Shown here: positions 18,005-26,704 of the stretch, one piece after another
Numbering within the stretch: the first letter of the stretch is position 1
Layout: every line of letters begins with the position of its first letter
NCBI GenBank assembly: GCA_945861085.1
Contig: OX244046.1
Location: forward strand, 3,968,001-4,032,000
Length of the DNA stretch: 64,000 bases
DNA from: Clostridioides difficile_D
GTDB taxonomy: Bacteria > Bacillota > Clostridia > Peptostreptococcales > Peptostreptococcaceae
Reading direction: 5' to 3'
Translations under genes and position numbers: made by a program
The notes under the pieces: generated by a model
The model's database searches: none
Told to the model about the DNA's origin: nothing
Seen by the model: the letters and a program-made list of their open reading frames with translations, nothing else

Positions 18005-18943
18005 TTATAATACTTCTTTTATTACTCTTAAAGCATTTTTATAGTATATCTTTTCTATCTCATCTTCACTAAATCCTTCTTTTTTTAAAGGTTCATACAA
18101 TTTACCCATTTGTGATATATCTTCAATCTCAACCTTTGAATCTATTCCGTCAAAATCTGAACCTAGAGCCACAACATCTATTCCTCCAACATTTACAATA
18201 TGTTTTATATGTCTAACCATATCTTCAAGTTTACTTTCACTTTTATCACTTAAAAATAAGTGGAAGAAGTTAATACCTGTAACTCCACCTTTATTTGCTA
18301 ATACTTTAATCATATCATCAGTTAAATTTCTAGAATGGTTCATCATTTTTCTTGAATTAGAATGTGTAGCAACTATTGGTTTAGAAGAAATCTTTGCAAT
18401 TTCATAAAATCCACCATCTGAAATATGAGAAACATCAACTATCATTCCCAATTCATTCATTTTATGCACCACTTCTCTTCCAAAATCAGTAAGTCCTTTT
18501 TCTCTATACTCTACTTTATTATGAGGAAAACTCAATTCATTCACATGATTCCAACTTATTGTCATCATTCTAACTCCTAAGTCGTAAAATTTCTTTAAAT
18601 TCTCTATTTTACCTTCAAGTACTGCACCTTCCTCAATAGATAAAAGTGCTGTAAGTTTACCTTCTGATTGATTTTTCATAATTTCTTCATAATTAGTGGC
18701 TAAAGCTATTACATCACTATTTTTTTTCATTTCCTCATGAAATTTATTTGCCATACTCATACAGTAATCAAAAGGATGCTTTACTTCTTCAGTATCAACA
18801 AAAAGAGCAAATGTTTGAGCTAACGAATCCCCTTTTTTTAATCTGTCTATATCAACAGAATATTTGTTAGACTTAAGTTCACTTGTTTCTACATTTTCCA
18901 TTAATTTTGCTATAGTATCACAATGTAAATCAATAAATTTCAT
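18005..18943 (-). CDS. Membrane dipeptidase (peptidase M19) family protein
   Basis: Zinc dipeptidase of the renal dipeptidase family. Metal ligands are visible in FIDLHCDTI (N-terminus), SIEEGA (the bridging Glu), and VATHSNSRKM with VSHISDGGF nearby. A GSDFDGID segment near residue 260 completes the active-site set. 312 residues is the usual prokaryotic length. No signal peptide or membrane segment is present, so it is cytoplasmic and probably acts on L,D- or D-containing dipeptides. It is preceded by a terminator and is probably monocistronic. Confidence 0.88.
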   Translation of the reverse strand: MKFIDLHCDTIAKLMENVETSELKSNKYSVDIDRLKKGDSLAQTFALFVDTEEVKHPFDYCMSMANKFHEEMKKNSDVIALATNYEEIMKNQSEGKLTALLSIEEGAVLEGKIENLKKFYDLGVRMMTISWNHVNELSFPHNKVEYREKGLTDFGREVVHKMNELGMIVDVSHISDGGFYEIAKISSKPIVATHSNSRKMMNHSRNLTDDMIKVLANKGGVTGINFFHLFLSDKSESKLEDMVRHIKHIVNVGGIDVVALGSDFDGIDSKVEIEDISQMGKLYEPLKKEGFSEDEIEKIYYKNALRVIKEVL

Positions 18944-18986
18944 ATTTATACCCCCTGTATATTTTATATTTATATCTAAAAATAGA

Positions 18987-19012
18987 AATAGTTGTCCTTA
19001 TAGACAACTATT
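18987..19012 (-). terminator. Terminator after the 53-aa gene
   Basis: 10-bp arms AATAGTTGTC / GACAACTATT with a 6-base loop, then TCTATTTTT on the minus strand. A further GTTGTC copy just before the hairpin could pair as an alternative. Confidence 0.75.
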
Positions 19013-19051
19013 GACAACTATTTTTAATATTCTTTTTGATGTTACTTAATC

Positions 19052-19213
19052 TTAGTCTTCTTTTAAGTTAGGTATTACTTTTTTAACTTCTTCAATTTGA
19101 TGCCATGTTTTATCTATATCATTTTCACTAATATATTTTTTTAAATCAGTTAAAGATGTAAAATCTTTAACTGATAAATTGTCATCATCATCCGCAAATC
19201 TTAAAATAAACAT
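19052..19213 (-). CDS. Small conserved-looking hypothetical protein, 53 residues
   Basis: Minus-strand frame from ATG 19213 to TAA, reading MFILRFADDDDNLSVKDFTS and ending VKKVIPNLKED. It is acidic and soluble, with no membrane segment. It starts 9 bases after the SEC-C gene's stop, behind an AAGGT ribosome site, and ends just before a terminator. The tight placement between a coding stop and a terminator supports a real last gene of an operon. I do not recognise a family. Confidence 0.7.
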   Translation of the reverse strand: MFILRFADDDDNLSVKDFTSLTDLKKYISENDIDKTWHQIEEVKKVIPNLKED

Positions 19214-19222
19214 GAGACTACC

Positions 19223-19720
19223 TTACTTTCCACAACATTTCTTATATTTTTTCCCACTTCCACATGGGCATGAATCATTTCTTCCTATTTTTGCTTCTTT
19301 AACTATTGTTTTAGATTTCTTGTAAGCCTTTATTATTTCTTTTCTTTGGTCTGCTGGTAGTATTTCTTCCCAACCTTGTAAATTATATAGCCAATGAGCT
19401 TCAACAGTTACCATATTGTTATATAATTTTTCCCAATCTATTTTTATAGAAACTTCTTTATCAGCTTCTACATCTTCTAAAACTATATCTTCTTTTAAAC
19501 TTTCACTTATTCCATCTATGAATCCCATGAAAAATTCATTAGTAGTTCCAAATTTTTCAGCTAATTCACTTACTTTCCCTTCAACAACATCCATTTTATT
19601 ATTTAATATTTCATTATATATTCCAGCTTCAATTTTTAAATATTCTTCCCAGAATTTTACCTCTGCTTCTTGACTTTCATGATTATCACTTAAATTTCTC
19701 CATTCAGTATATAAACTCAT
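19223..19720 (-). CDS. SEC-C zinc-binding motif protein
   Basis: 165 residues: a helical N-terminal region (residues 1-140) and a C-terminal SEC-C zinc finger RNDSCPCGSGKKYKKCCGK. The same finger ends SecA, where it binds SecB and ribosomes. In stand-alone proteins the role is unknown. A GGAGG-like site precedes the ATG at 19720. It lies in a likely operon with the UPF0489 gene upstream (105-base gap) and the 53-residue gene downstream. Confidence 0.85.
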   Translation of the reverse strand: MSLYTEWRNLSDNHESQEAEVKFWEEYLKIEAGIYNEILNNKMDVVEGKVSELAEKFGTTNEFFMGFIDGISESLKEDIVLEDVEADKEVSIKIDWEKLYNNMVTVEAHWLYNLQGWEEILPADQRKEIIKAYKKSKTIVKEAKIGRNDSCPCGSGKKYKKCCGK

Positions 19721-19825
19721 ACTTTTTCCTCCTAAGTATACCTATATTTTTATAGTATAAAATCTTTTAGTTAGATTAGAAGTTTCTTCTTTTTGATTAT
19801 ACCATATTTTATTTAAAGTTAACTC

Positions 19826-20536
19826 TTACATTATATCATAATTAAACAATTCTTTTAATACTTTTATAGCATACTCTTGATTTATAAAGTAAGGGCTTGT
19901 CGCAATTGTTATTATTTTGGCTTTTTTAATTAAGTTTTTTATCTTTTCTAATTTGAAATTAAATGGTATATAGTCCATATCACTTGAAAATATATCTAAA
20001 TCTATATCAAGGACAAACTCTGATTCTATATCTAAATCAAATCCATATGAACTGTCTATTATTATTAATTCTGAAAATATGTTATATTTTAATGCTGGCT
20101 TTATAAAGCTCCCTACATTTAGAACCTCATTTGTATACCTAAATACATCTTTTATATTATTTATATCTACATTATAGTTTTCAGGTTCTCTAGTATCTTT
20201 ATGTTGGTCCACATGTACTAACTTACATCCCCTTGTAAACTCATCCTTCAACATAGATTTTACCCAAAAATAAAATGCATGATTATGATTGTCAAATACA
20301 TATATTTTTTTATTTCCCAGGACATATTCGACCATATTCTTCAATCCTTTTGCTTTTATTTCCTTATTTTCATCTACTTCATTAAAGACTACCTCATTAC
20401 CTAACCTTACATCGTTCAATGTCCCACATATGAGTTTTGGTACATATATACTCTTATTTTCTCTTTTATCATACGAAAATATATTATTTCCAACTGGCTT
20501 TTCTATATAAAAGCCTCTATATTCATAATTTTCCAT
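19826..20536 (-). CDS. UPF0489 family protein
   Basis: 236 residues with the UPF0489 pattern: YVFDNHNHAFYFW (near residue 75), KLVHVDQHKDTREPENY (near 100), and later DIDLDIFSSDMDYIPF. The spaced His and Asp residues resemble the metal-binding layout of arginase/deacetylase-fold enzymes, so it may be a metal-dependent hydrolase; no activity is known to me. GGAGG precedes the start. No membrane segment is seen. Confidence 0.75.
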   Translation of the reverse strand: MENYEYRGFYIEKPVGNNIFSYDKRENKSIYVPKLICGTLNDVRLGNEVVFNEVDENKEIKAKGLKNMVEYVLGNKKIYVFDNHNHAFYFWVKSMLKDEFTRGCKLVHVDQHKDTREPENYNVDINNIKDVFRYTNEVLNVGSFIKPALKYNIFSELIIIDSSYGFDLDIESEFVLDIDLDIFSSDMDYIPFNFKLEKIKNLIKKAKIITIATSPYFINQEYAIKVLKELFNYDIM

Positions 20537-20708
20537 AAGATTTAATTTCCTCCATTTTATAATCCATAAGTTATAAGTTTTTTAAATTAAAATACACTTA
20601 TTGCAAATCATATTATCTACTATAGAATACCTCTTATATAACTAAATATAATAGCTTCTCTCAATATGTATTATACAATAAGTGCAAAATATATTTATAC
20701 AAAATATA

Positions 20709-21239
20709 CTACATTCCTATAACAAAGCCATCCGCTTCAATTGGAAGATAACTAACTCTTGTATTCAACTCCACTTTTCCAAAAAATACTACCCAATATG
20801 GTCTAAAAATGCTTTCAATTTTAACTATTTCAATCTCTGGGATTCCTCCCATAAATCTATGAGTTAACCTTATAGCCATTTTATTTGCCTTTGCCTTTAC
20901 TCTTCTTTCATCCTTATCACTATGTTGTACAATATCACAATTCACGTTTCTTACAATTTCAGATATTGGTAAACTTTGCACTATACTACCAGCACCTGTA
21001 GAACCATTTACTAAAATTTTTAATTCATTTATATCATTAGAATGTCTTTTTCTTATGAAAATGGATTTATTTTTATTAATTTTAAGTGTGACAATTTTAA
21101 ACTCTACATAATGAAGTCTAACTTCATGAGCATATCTGTTCTTTAGTATCAGCTTGCTAAGTAAAGAGTTTTTTCCACTTTTGGCTATATCTATAGCTTC
21201 TTCTTTTGTAATTTTTATAGGTAACGCTCTTATATCCAT
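20709..21239 (-). CDS. Unknown protein, third gene of the symporter operon
   Basis: 176 residues, basic in the middle, with no signal peptide or membrane helix. I recognise no family. Notable segments are NGSTGAGSIVQSLP and, near the end, IFRPYWVVFFGKVELN followed by PIEADGFVIGM. It starts 16 bases after the small membrane protein gene, which itself starts 14 bases after the sodium:solute symporter gene. The linkage suggests a role with the transporter, for example regulation or processing of its substrate, but that is inference. Confidence 0.75.
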   Translation of the reverse strand: MDIRALPIKITKEEAIDIAKSGKNSLLSKLILKNRYAHEVRLHYVEFKIVTLKINKNKSIFIRKRHSNDINELKILVNGSTGAGSIVQSLPISEIVRNVNCDIVQHSDKDERRVKAKANKMAIRLTHRFMGGIPEIEIVKIESIFRPYWVVFFGKVELNTRVSYLPIEADGFVIGM

Positions 21240-21255
21240 AAAATCATTCTCTTTC

Positions 21256-21486
21256 TTATTTTTTTCTTGTCATTTTTAAAATTCTATATATATAATCAAA
21301 AAATATTATAACTACAACTATCATAACTCCATATGGAATTATTTTGCCAACTATAATATCATTTCTAGTCACTATACCATAAAATATAAATCCTGTTATT
21401 AAAAAGTACAATAATACTAGAAAACCGTCTATTCCAAGCCATTTTATTTCTAAATCTTTTTTCACCTTAGACACTAATTTAGACAT
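21256..21486 (-). CDS. Small two-helix membrane protein linked to the symporter
   Basis: 76 residues with a cytoplasmic basic start, two hydrophobic segments (about 20-40 FLVLLYFLITGFIFYG and 48-70 IPYGVMIVVVIIFFDYIY) and a basic end. Small hydrophobic partners are known beside some sodium:solute symporters (for example YhdT beside PanF), but the sequence was not matched to one. It sits between the symporter gene and the 20709-21239 gene with short gaps on both sides. Confidence 0.7.
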   Translation of the reverse strand: MSKLVSKVKKDLEIKWLGIDGFLVLLYFLITGFIFYGIVTRNDIIVGKIIPYGVMIVVVIIFFDYIYRILKMTRKK

Positions 21487-21500
21487 AATAGTTTCTCCTT

Positions 21501-22895
21501 TTATAGATTATTTTGTGTATTTAAATTTTCACCTATTTTATTGCCAATCAACCATGCAATAAATGAAAAGGGTATAGCTACTACAAGAGGTTCTAACTCA
21601 AAACTCTGCACTGGGAATATTTTAAAATAACCAAAAGTCACTCCGCCTACAATCATTCCTAAAATACCACCCATAGATGTTCTTCTTCCATTTCCAAGAA
21701 GTCCACCTACTATAGGTACAAATGCTGAACCCATCCAAATGCTTCCTACAAATATACATGCGTCATATACATTTTCAAATTTAAATGCTACACTAAGTCC
21801 CATAACTGCTGCTAAGCATACACCTATTCTAGTGAACTTGACTAATTGTTTCTGAGATAACTCTTTTTTTGTAATTCTTCCATATATATCATTTGCTAAT
21901 GTAGCTCCAGCTGCTAGATAATAGCTATCTAATGTTGATATTATAGACCCTAAAATTCCTATTATGAATATTACTCTTATTCCTTGTGGTAATGTATCCA
22001 GAACTAAAGTTATGTACCCAGCAGCTGGAGCCATTTCTGGATAAGTGGCTCTTACTATAAGACCTGTCATAGTTAGCACCATATCAAAACATATCCACAG
22101 TGAAAAACAAGTTAGTAATGCTCTTCTACCAACTTTAGGAGAATCTGCTGCAGAAAATCTTTGATAAAAAGTTGGGTCTGAATAAGCTCCAAAAGAATAT
22201 ACAATTAGCATTAGTGCTTTCATTGCTGACATACCTTTTGTAGGATGCATAAGCTGAGGTACATCTTTAAGTGCTTCTGTAAGTCCTTGAAAACCACCTA
22301 TTTGCTCAAATTGACCTGGCATAACCATAGTCAAACCAAATACCATACAGAAAAATAATACCATATCTGTAATGGCAACGCCCATAAGCCCACCAAGTAC
22401 TGTAAGTACAACAACTACTCCTACCATCATTAAGCCTATTAATTCTTTATCTATTCCCCATGCTACATTACCTATAGTTCCCATAGCAGTTATTTCTCCA
22501 AGTTGTGCACAATATATAAACATCAAAATTGCTCCAATTATAGCAACATGTTTACCATAAAAACTTTCTAGTAAGTCAGGAACTGTTATATTAGTTCTTA
22601 TATGAATTCTTGGACCAACCCACAATGCTAAAGGCATTCTTCCAATATGTGCAGCTATTGACCAAACTGCCCATGCAGATATTCCATATATGGCTGCATA
22701 CTCTACACTGCCTACCGTACCAACTCCCCCATACCATGATGCAACCAAAGTCCCTACTATCAATGACCATGGTAAGCTTCGATTTCCTAGGTAATAACTT
22801 TCCATATCTTTTATATTTCTAGAAAAATAATAACCTATCCCTAATAATATAAATGCAAATATAACTATAATTCCATTCTCCCACAATGTTAACAT
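21501..22895 (-). CDS. Sodium:solute symporter family (SSS) transporter
   Basis: 464 residues with about 13 membrane segments and the SSS signature region. Landmarks are an N-terminal YYFSRNIKDMESYYLGNRSLPW loop (20 residues or so after the first helix), GTLVASWYGG, and GILGSIISTLDSYYLAAGATL late in the protein, which resembles the sodium-site helix. The substrate cannot be read. It is the first gene of a three-gene operon with two unknown proteins. Neighbouring amino-acid breakdown genes (megL) hint at an organic acid or amino acid substrate. Confidence 0.88.
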   Translation of the reverse strand: MLTLWENGIIVIFAFILLGIGYYFSRNIKDMESYYLGNRSLPWSLIVGTLVASWYGGVGTVGSVEYAAIYGISAWAVWSIAAHIGRMPLALWVGPRIHIRTNITVPDLLESFYGKHVAIIGAILMFIYCAQLGEITAMGTIGNVAWGIDKELIGLMMVGVVVVLTVLGGLMGVAITDMVLFFCMVFGLTMVMPGQFEQIGGFQGLTEALKDVPQLMHPTKGMSAMKALMLIVYSFGAYSDPTFYQRFSAADSPKVGRRALLTCFSLWICFDMVLTMTGLIVRATYPEMAPAAGYITLVLDTLPQGIRVIFIIGILGSIISTLDSYYLAAGATLANDIYGRITKKELSQKQLVKFTRIGVCLAAVMGLSVAFKFENVYDACIFVGSIWMGSAFVPIVGGLLGNGRRTSMGGILGMIVGGVTFGYFKIFPVQSFELEPLVVAIPFSFIAWLIGNKIGENLNTQNNL

Positions 22896-22951
22896 ATCTA
22901 ATCTCCATGCTCTTATATTTTAATTTTTAACTTTAATATTTAAATATGAAC

Positions 22952-22985
22952 AACTCTACCCATTTACATAAAAATAGGTAGAGTT
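22952..22985 (-). terminator. Hairpin after the MFS gene
   Basis: 9-bp arms AACTCTACC / GGTAGAGTT with a 16-base loop. The T run is weak, so it may be a weak terminator or processing site. It lies between the MFS gene and the symporter operon. Confidence 0.5.
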
Positions 22986-23020
22986 ATATAATAATTATAA
23001 GTATTTAAGCAATCTTGTTA

Positions 23021-24274
23021 TTAAGCAATTTTGTTGTTCAAATTCTTATTTTCTCTTTTGTTTATCTTATTTAAAGCATAAGTAGCAAATATACCTATAA
23101 CTGCACATACTACAGATAAAATAAATATATATGTATATCCTGTTTGTCCATATTTATCTAACCAATTACCTGCAATAGTGTAGTAAAATGCGTCTGGAGA
23201 AAATCCTATAAACGAAGCAAATCCAACTACTGCTCCTGTAGTTTCTAAAGATATATTAGACTCTGAAACAGAAGCAAAGTATATACCTCTAAATCCAAAT
23301 AAGATTACACTTAGTATTATCATGTTTATTACAGCTATCCATATAAATCCTGCACTCTTAGGAATAACCAAGTAAGCAGCTGTGCTCACTGTCATTAGTA
23401 TAAATCCTACAAACATTACTCTTATAGATGAACCAACTTTATCTGTTATGACACCAGCAACTGGAGATGCACCCATTTTTATAACATAAGTTCTGATTAT
23501 TGATAGAGCTGAAACTAGAGTCATTGGCATTACGTAAACTTCTGATAAGTATGGACTTAAATAAGTTAAACTTGAAAATACTAAATAAGTTGAGAATATT
23601 ATAAGACCAATCAACCAAGCCTTTGGCATTGTAACTACTTTTAATAATGACTTAATGCTTAATCCTTCATCTGATGCTCCACTATCTTTTTTATCTTCTA
23701 CTAAGAAGAATAGAAGTATACCACATATTATAGATGCTGCAGAATATAACCATACTACATATTTGAATCCTACTGTTATTTCAGCAAATTTACCAAAGAA
23801 GTAAAGACCTATAAAAGAAATTAATGTACCTGATACGCCTGATAATCCTTCATAAAAGCCAAATATTCTTCCTTGCTCTGATTCGCTTCCTTGCATTCTA
23901 ACAACCTTAACAGATGCTGAGAAGAAAGTTAATATTGTCGTAAATCCCCACAATACAAATATTAAAAGTATCATACTATATGATGGGAATGTAGAGAAAT
24001 AAAACCCAAGTACTCCTGAAGCAATTAAGGAAAAAGTTATCAGTTTTCTAACTGAAAATCTATCCGCAAACCATCCTCCTATAAAATAAGATACCATTCC
24101 TACTAATCCATATAAACTTAATAAGTTCCCTATTTGTGTATGACTTAATGCTAAGGCTTGTTGCATTGGGTCATAAAATGATGATTTCATATATGGTAAA
24201 CTATACATAGCTGTTGTTCCAAATGCCAATATGAATATTATCAAAAATCTTTTAACATTACTTTTATTTTCCAT
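23021..24274 (-). CDS. Major facilitator superfamily transporter
   Basis: 417 residues with 12 predicted membrane segments and the MFS loop motif GGWFADRFSVRKL after helix 2. A central hydrophilic loop (EDKKDSGASDEG) divides the two halves. The substrate is unknown. It follows the methionine gamma-lyase gene by about 50 bases, and a hairpin follows, so it is the second gene of that operon. Export of a product of methionine breakdown, or import of a related organic acid, would fit but is inference. Confidence 0.85.
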   Translation of the reverse strand: MENKSNVKRFLIIFILAFGTTAMYSLPYMKSSFYDPMQQALALSHTQIGNLLSLYGLVGMVSYFIGGWFADRFSVRKLITFSLIASGVLGFYFSTFPSYSMILLIFVLWGFTTILTFFSASVKVVRMQGSESEQGRIFGFYEGLSGVSGTLISFIGLYFFGKFAEITVGFKYVVWLYSAASIICGILLFFLVEDKKDSGASDEGLSIKSLLKVVTMPKAWLIGLIIFSTYLVFSSLTYLSPYLSEVYVMPMTLVSALSIIRTYVIKMGASPVAGVITDKVGSSIRVMFVGFILMTVSTAAYLVIPKSAGFIWIAVINMIILSVILFGFRGIYFASVSESNISLETTGAVVGFASFIGFSPDAFYYTIAGNWLDKYGQTGYTYIFILSVVCAVIGIFATYALNKINKRENKNLNNKIA

Positions 24275-24324
24275 TGATTCTCTCCCCTTAAAATTTTATT
24301 GTTTATAATCTCATTCATGTAGTT

Positions 24325-25479
24325 TTATTTTAATTTTTTTATTGCTTCTTTAAAGTCATTTATTATATCATTTGAAGATTCTAATCCAACAGCTATTCTT
24401 ATTAGATTTTCTCCATTCATTTGAACCAATGTATGTTCTTCCCCTAAACTTGTTGCTATTGTTGCAAGCTCTAAAGAGTTCATTAATCTTCTACTAGCTT
24501 GGTCTCTTGTCAAGCCATTTATACCATCCTTAAGTTTAAATGAAACTACCCCTCCACCTAAACCATTCATTTGAGTTTTACAAAGCTCATATTGAGGATG
24601 AGATTTTAGTGCTGGATATTTTACTAATTCTACATTTTCTTCTTTCTCTAAAAACTCTGCTACTGCTAATCCATTTTCACAATGTTTTTTCATTCTCATA
24701 TCTAACGTTTTCATACCTCTTAAAATCATCCACGCACTCATTGGTGGTAAAGATGCTCCTGTAAAACAACATAAACTTGGCCATCTAACTAAATCTATCA
24801 ATTCTTTTGAACCTGCTACTGCTCCCCCTAAAGTATCCCCATGTCCATTTATAAATTTAGTAAGACTATGTATTACTAAATCTGCACCTAAATCTATTGG
24901 TCTTTGCACTATTGGTGTACCAAAAGTGCTATCAACTATAGCTAAGCTTTTATTTTCATGAGCAATTTCTGCTATTGTTTTTATATCTACTAAATCTAAG
25001 GATGGATTTAAAGGACTTTCTATATAAACTATCTTAGTATTTGGTTTCATTGCATCTTTTACATTTTGAGGATTTACTGCATCTACAAATGTAACTTCAA
25101 CTCCAAATTTAGATAACAATTCAGACATAAATAATTTAGTATGTGAGAATATCCCATCTGAGCTAACTATATGGTCTCCACTTTTTACTAATGCCAATAT
25201 AGTAGATGTTATTGCCCCCATACCTGATGTACTAGATATAGCGCTTTCTGCATTTTCAAGCATAGCTAACTTAGCCTCTAACTCTGTAAGTGTTGGATTA
25301 CACTCTCTTGTATACACATATCCCCATGTCATACACAACTCTTCAAAATGTTCTACTGTCTTTGCAGCAAATGTTGCTGTTTGACATATTGGTGTAGCTA
25401 ATGCTCCTGTTGCTGGGTCTGCACTATGTCCCCAATGTATTATTTTTGTCTCTAAATCTTGATTAATATTATTACTCAT
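24325..25479 (-). CDS. megL: Methionine gamma-lyase family PLP enzyme
   Basis: PLP-dependent Cys/Met metabolism enzyme. Methionine gamma-lyase splits methionine into methanethiol, ammonia and 2-oxobutyrate. The 384-residue protein carries SSTSGMGAITSTILALV (cofactor phosphate site), YIESPLNPSLDLVDI and the Schiff-base lysine in SLTKFINGHGD (near residue 205). Substrate choice within the family (cystathionine gamma-synthase, homocysteine and O-acetylhomoserine enzymes) is hard to read, but the presence of EECMTWGYVYTRECNPT-like and GHGD segments fits the lyase group. A GGAGGA site precedes the start. Its promoter is of MerR type (see 25633-25663). Confidence 0.85.
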   Translation of the reverse strand: MSNNINQDLETKIIHWGHSADPATGALATPICQTATFAAKTVEHFEELCMTWGYVYTRECNPTLTELEAKLAMLENAESAISSTSGMGAITSTILALVKSGDHIVSSDGIFSHTKLFMSELLSKFGVEVTFVDAVNPQNVKDAMKPNTKIVYIESPLNPSLDLVDIKTIAEIAHENKSLAIVDSTFGTPIVQRPIDLGADLVIHSLTKFINGHGDTLGGAVAGSKELIDLVRWPSLCCFTGASLPPMSAWMILRGMKTLDMRMKKHCENGLAVAEFLEKEENVELVKYPALKSHPQYELCKTQMNGLGGGVVSFKLKDGINGLTRDQASRRLMNSLELATIATSLGEEHTLVQMNGENLIRIAVGLESSNDIINDFKEAIKKLK

Positions 25480-25632
25480 TTTGATTTCCTCCTGTTTTGA
25501 TTTATTTATACAACGTTTTCCCAGCTAAATTTCACCAATTTAGCTTATCCTTAATACATTTTTTTAAGTATACTTTTATATTTGTTATAATTCCTAAAAA
25601 TCTGACACTTATTTTGTTTTTTTACAGTTCTA

Positions 25633-25663
25633 ATTATAAACTCTATAGTAACTATAGAGTCAA
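25633..25663 (-). promoter_or_regulatory. MerR-type promoter with dyad operator for megL-MFS
   Basis: On the minus strand TTGACT (25658-25663) and TATAAT (25633-25638) are separated by 19 bases rather than the optimal 17. The spacer is occupied by a perfect 21-bp palindrome (25640-25660): ten-base arms ACTCTATAGT / ACTATAGAGT around a single base. An over-long spacer with a centred dyad is the characteristic layout of promoters that MerR-family regulators activate by untwisting DNA. Confidence 0.75.
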
Positions 25664-25707
25664 TATATTTTTGATATTTTTTTTACAATGTTTAAAATCT
25701 TTGATAC

Positions 25708-25761
25708 AAAAATAGGTATATCTTAGAATAACTAAGGTCATTCTAAGATATACCTATTTTT
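25708..25761. terminator. Strong bidirectional hairpin upstream of megL promoter
   Basis: 22-bp perfect arms (25708-25729 and 25740-25761) with a 10-base loop, flanked by A and T runs. It should block read-through into the megL promoter region from either side. Confidence 0.85.
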
Positions 25762-25967
25762 ATGCTACATATTAAATAATTTACATAAAGCATCAACTTT
25801 TTATATCATACATAAGTTTTCAATATTTATTACCTTTTCATAAATGTATTACAGTTAAGGATTTTAATATTACTTAATACTTATAATAAAATATACCTTT
25901 ATAAAATTATATAATTTAAAAATATCCTATAAAAAATAAAAAAAGTTTTTCTACTCATTAAATCTAA

Positions 25968-26008
25968 ATTAGAGGCATAAATATATTCAGTTTATTTATA
26001 CCTCTAAT
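25968..26008 (-). terminator. Terminator after the recombinase gene
   Basis: Arms ATTAGAGGCATAAATA (25968 onward) and its near complement ending 26008, with a short loop. A T-rich stretch follows on the minus strand. Confidence 0.7.
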
Positions 26009-26028
26009 ATTTCATAAATTATGCCTCA

Positions 26029-26601
26029 TTAAATTGACTTCTTAGCACGAATAAGCGTGCTCTTAGAGATGCCAGTCATCTTCACAACCTCTCTATAGGA
26101 TTTAGAATTTAATAATCCCAATGCATATTGTATCTGTTGATTGCTGTATTTCTTTGGTCTACCATCTTTAAAATCTTTTTTCTTTCTAGCAAATTCCTTC
26201 CCTAATTGAGTACGTTCTATTATCATGTTTCTCTCAAGTTCTGCAACTGCAAGTAATGTAGTTAGAAAAAATTTGCCCATTGAAGTATTTTCTAAGAGAC
26301 CTATATTTAAAATATGAACACTCACTTCTTTAGCGAACAAACCTTCTATTAGTTGTATCCCTTCTGATGTACTTCTCGCTAGTCTATCTAATTTAGTAGC
26401 AACAAGCAAATCGCCCTTTTTTAGAGATGATATAATTTTTTCAAATTTAGGCCTATTTGTAGTAGTACCTGTATAAGTTTCCTTTATTATTTTAGCATCA
26501 TTATATTTGTTTAATATTTCCTGCTGTTGCTGATACAGACTGTTATTATCTGTTTGATTTTTTGTACTTACACGGCAATATCCATATATAATAATCATCA
26601 C
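26029..26601 (-). CDS. Serine recombinase (resolvase/invertase family)
   Basis: 190 residues with the small resolvase layout. The catalytic domain starts YGYCRVSTKNQTD with the nucleophilic serine, has GDLLVATKLDRLARST (the conserved Arg-Leu-Ala-Arg segment) and ELERNMIIERTQLG at the start of the long helix. A C-terminal helix-turn-helix follows (YREVVKMTGISKSTLIRAKK). Such enzymes resolve cointegrates or invert small segments. No transposase, inverted element ends or res-like repeat array were found, so it may be an orphan or a remnant. It has its own promoter (26664-26692), divergent from the DUF1413 gene. Confidence 0.9.
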   Translation of the reverse strand: MMIIIYGYCRVSTKNQTDNNSLYQQQQEILNKYNDAKIIKETYTGTTTNRPKFEKIISSLKKGDLLVATKLDRLARSTSEGIQLIEGLFAKEVSVHILNIGLLENTSMGKFFLTTLLAVAELERNMIIERTQLGKEFARKKKDFKDGRPKKYSNQQIQYALGLLNSKSYREVVKMTGISKSTLIRAKKSI

Positions 26602-26663
26602 TTCCTAACATAAAGATTTAGTACAGAAGTTACTCATAAGTCTGTATTTATTTATCTTTATCC

Positions 26664-26692
26664 ATTTTACTAAAACGGTTTTTTAGTGTCAA
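26664..26692 (-). promoter_or_regulatory. SigA promoter of the recombinase gene
   Basis: TTGACA (26687-26692) and TAAAAT (26664-26669), 17-base spacing, on the minus strand. The -35 box is one arm of the inverted repeat GTGTCAA...TTGACAC (26686-26692 and 26705-26711). Confidence 0.75.
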
Positions 26693-26704
26693 TACTGTTA
26701 ACTT

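Larger units (their letters stand above)
25480..26028. other. Intergenic region between the recombinase gene and megL
   Basis: About 550 bases without genes. From right to left it holds a hairpin after the recombinase (25968-26008), featureless AT-rich DNA (25770-25960), a strong bidirectional hairpin (25708-25761), the MerR-type promoter of megL (25633-25663) and a leader of about 145 bases. The leader contains a small hairpin at 25523-25545 (AGCTAAATT-type arms). No known riboswitch was recognised in the leader. Confidence 0.6.

Noticed and set aside
20591..20679. Long-range inverted repeat CACTTATTG / CAATAAGTG
   Set aside because: Only nine bases pair across a loop of about 70 bases with no T run; expected by chance in such AT-rich DNA.
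25480..25632. SAM or other riboswitch in the megL leader
   Set aside because: The leader has only a small hairpin; the S-box landmarks seen at luxS (CTTATCA, AACC, GATGAGA) are absent.
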